Below are positions 18,700 to 19,426 of a stretch of DNA of 19,426 bases, in pieces. The stretch spans positions 144,276 through 163,701 of the forward strand of contig QKYT01000216.1 in assembly GCA_003550305.1 (NCBI GenBank), read 5' to 3'. The notes beneath the pieces were generated by a model. The model did no database searches. It was not told the DNA's origin and saw only the letters and a list, made by a program, of their open reading frames with translations. Origin of the DNA: Glomus cerebriforme (lineage: Eukaryota; Glomeromycota; Glomeromycetes; Glomerales; Glomeraceae). Made by a program: the position numbers and the translations under genes. The stretch's first letter is position 1. Each line of letters begins with the position of its first letter.

Positions 18700-19042
18700 T
18701 TTTCAATCTAAACCTACAAAAAAAGGAGTAACATTCAGTTAGATTATTTCTAAAAAAAAGAGAAAAAATGAAGTTTATAACAAATAAATATTATGAAATT
18801 ACATTTTAATTTCACAATCTTTTAAAATCTAAACTTAAAAATTTCATAAAAAAACTTTCTGCTTTTCAATTTTAGTATCAAACTGAAAATAAACTTGCAA
18901 AAAAAAAGAAAAACATTAATTAAAAAAAAAAAAAAATAAAATAAAAAAATAAAAAAATGGCAAGTTTAATAAAACTTACTATTTTTTATTTCAATACTGA
19001 ACCAAAGCAAAGCCTACAAAAAAAAAGAAAAAGAAATGTTAA
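18700..19042. repeat. Degenerate A-rich repeat, three units
   Basis: Three stretches share a TTTCAAT...AAAC...ACAAAAAAA...GAAAAACATT pattern: about 18700-18735, 18872-18920 and 18985-19042. CCTACAAAAAAA is exact in the first and third. Copies are separated by roughly 110-170 bp and differ by several substitutions and A-run length changes. This is a decayed local repeat. Confidence 0.4.
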
Positions 19043-19187
19043 CAAATATAAATTAAAAAAAAACTACCATTTCCTATTCTAATTTTTAGTGATCATTTGA
19101 AAACATTAGAAAATGTTATTTTTCAACTAAAAAAAAATTATAAAAAAGTGATTAATATGATAATTGTTAATTGATAAAAATCAACTG

Positions 19188-19202
19188 CAGCAGCAGCAGC
19201 AG
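19188..19202. repeat. CAG trinucleotide microsatellite
   Basis: Five perfect CAG units. No open frame surrounds them, so they do not encode a glutamine tract here. Confidence 0.9.
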
Positions 19203-19426
19203 TTTAACTAAAGCTGCACAGTTTATTTTAGTTATAAACTATACTTAATTAGTATTTCAGTTTATAAGTCATGTTTTGTAATTTTCTTTTTTTTTAAAAA
19301 AATAAAAATTCTAATTACACTACTAAGAGATTAGATGACTGACCCTATAAGAAAACTGTATACAGAATTGATACATTTTTATATTCAGAAAAAACGTATA
19401 ATGTATTCTGAAAATCTGTATCATAT

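Larger units (their letters stand above)
18179..19426. other. AT-rich low-complexity region, no gene seen
   Basis: No open frame worth reporting. It contains a tRNA D-arm-like GGTTTAGTGGTATAGA (18341-18356) without a B box, pyrimidine-rich DNA around 18460-18520, degenerate A-rich repeats (18700-19042), an A-rich run (18923-18958) and a five-unit CAG microsatellite (19188-19202). Confidence 0.5.

Noticed and set aside
1..19426. CRISPR arrays, bacterial operons or ribosome binding sites
   Set aside because: The genes have spliceosomal introns and eukaryotic families; no regularly spaced identical repeats are present.

Overview
The window is very AT-rich eukaryotic DNA with several multi-exon genes interrupted by short GT-AG introns (57-99 nt, one of 308 nt). 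The standard genetic code fits. A spread family of secreted or membrane kelch proteins beside a decayed Hsp70 copy, in a background of homopolymers, microsatellites and worn repeats, suggests an early-diverging fungus with an expanded genome. A glomeromycotan (arbuscular mycorrhizal, Rhizophagus-like) genome is the best guess. That assignment is inference from style and gene content, not from a marker gene.

Layout. (1) 1-759: no gene, a small inverted-repeat element. (2) 760-2654, minus: kelch copy A, six exons, apparently intact. (3) 2655-5400: non-coding, with poly-T, a purine-rich tract, a TA microsatellite and weak coding-like stretches. (4) 5414-7607, plus: a BiP-like Hsp70 with a CCAAT-rich upstream region, one intron, two opposite 1-nt frameshifts and a shortened C-terminus ending in HDDL. 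(5) 8356-9934, minus: kelch copy B, six exons, intact frame. (6) 9935-11384: non-coding. (7) 11385-13098, minus: kelch copy C, six exons with the same intron positions but an in-frame stop and a 1-nt deletion, so probably a pseudogene. (8) 13099-19426: no confident gene; small coding-like relics, a degenerate ~160-bp repeat array, a tRNA-like relic and A-rich repeats.

The three kelch copies share start context, intron phases (1,0,0,1,1), six kelch blades between a signal peptide and one C-terminal membrane helix, and a short cytoplasmic tail. They look like single-pass surface proteins with an extracellular beta-propeller. Copies B and C also share a near-identical 29-nt upstream element that copy A lacks. 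The Hsp70 lies between copies A and B on the opposite strand, convergent with B; nothing in the sequence links its function to the kelch genes.

Most notable: the broken BiP-like gene with an ER-retrieval-like end and ERSE-like repeats upstream, the kelch cluster with one decaying member, and the shared upstream element. Exon boundaries were set by comparing the three paralogues with each other and with splice consensus; no transcript data were available.
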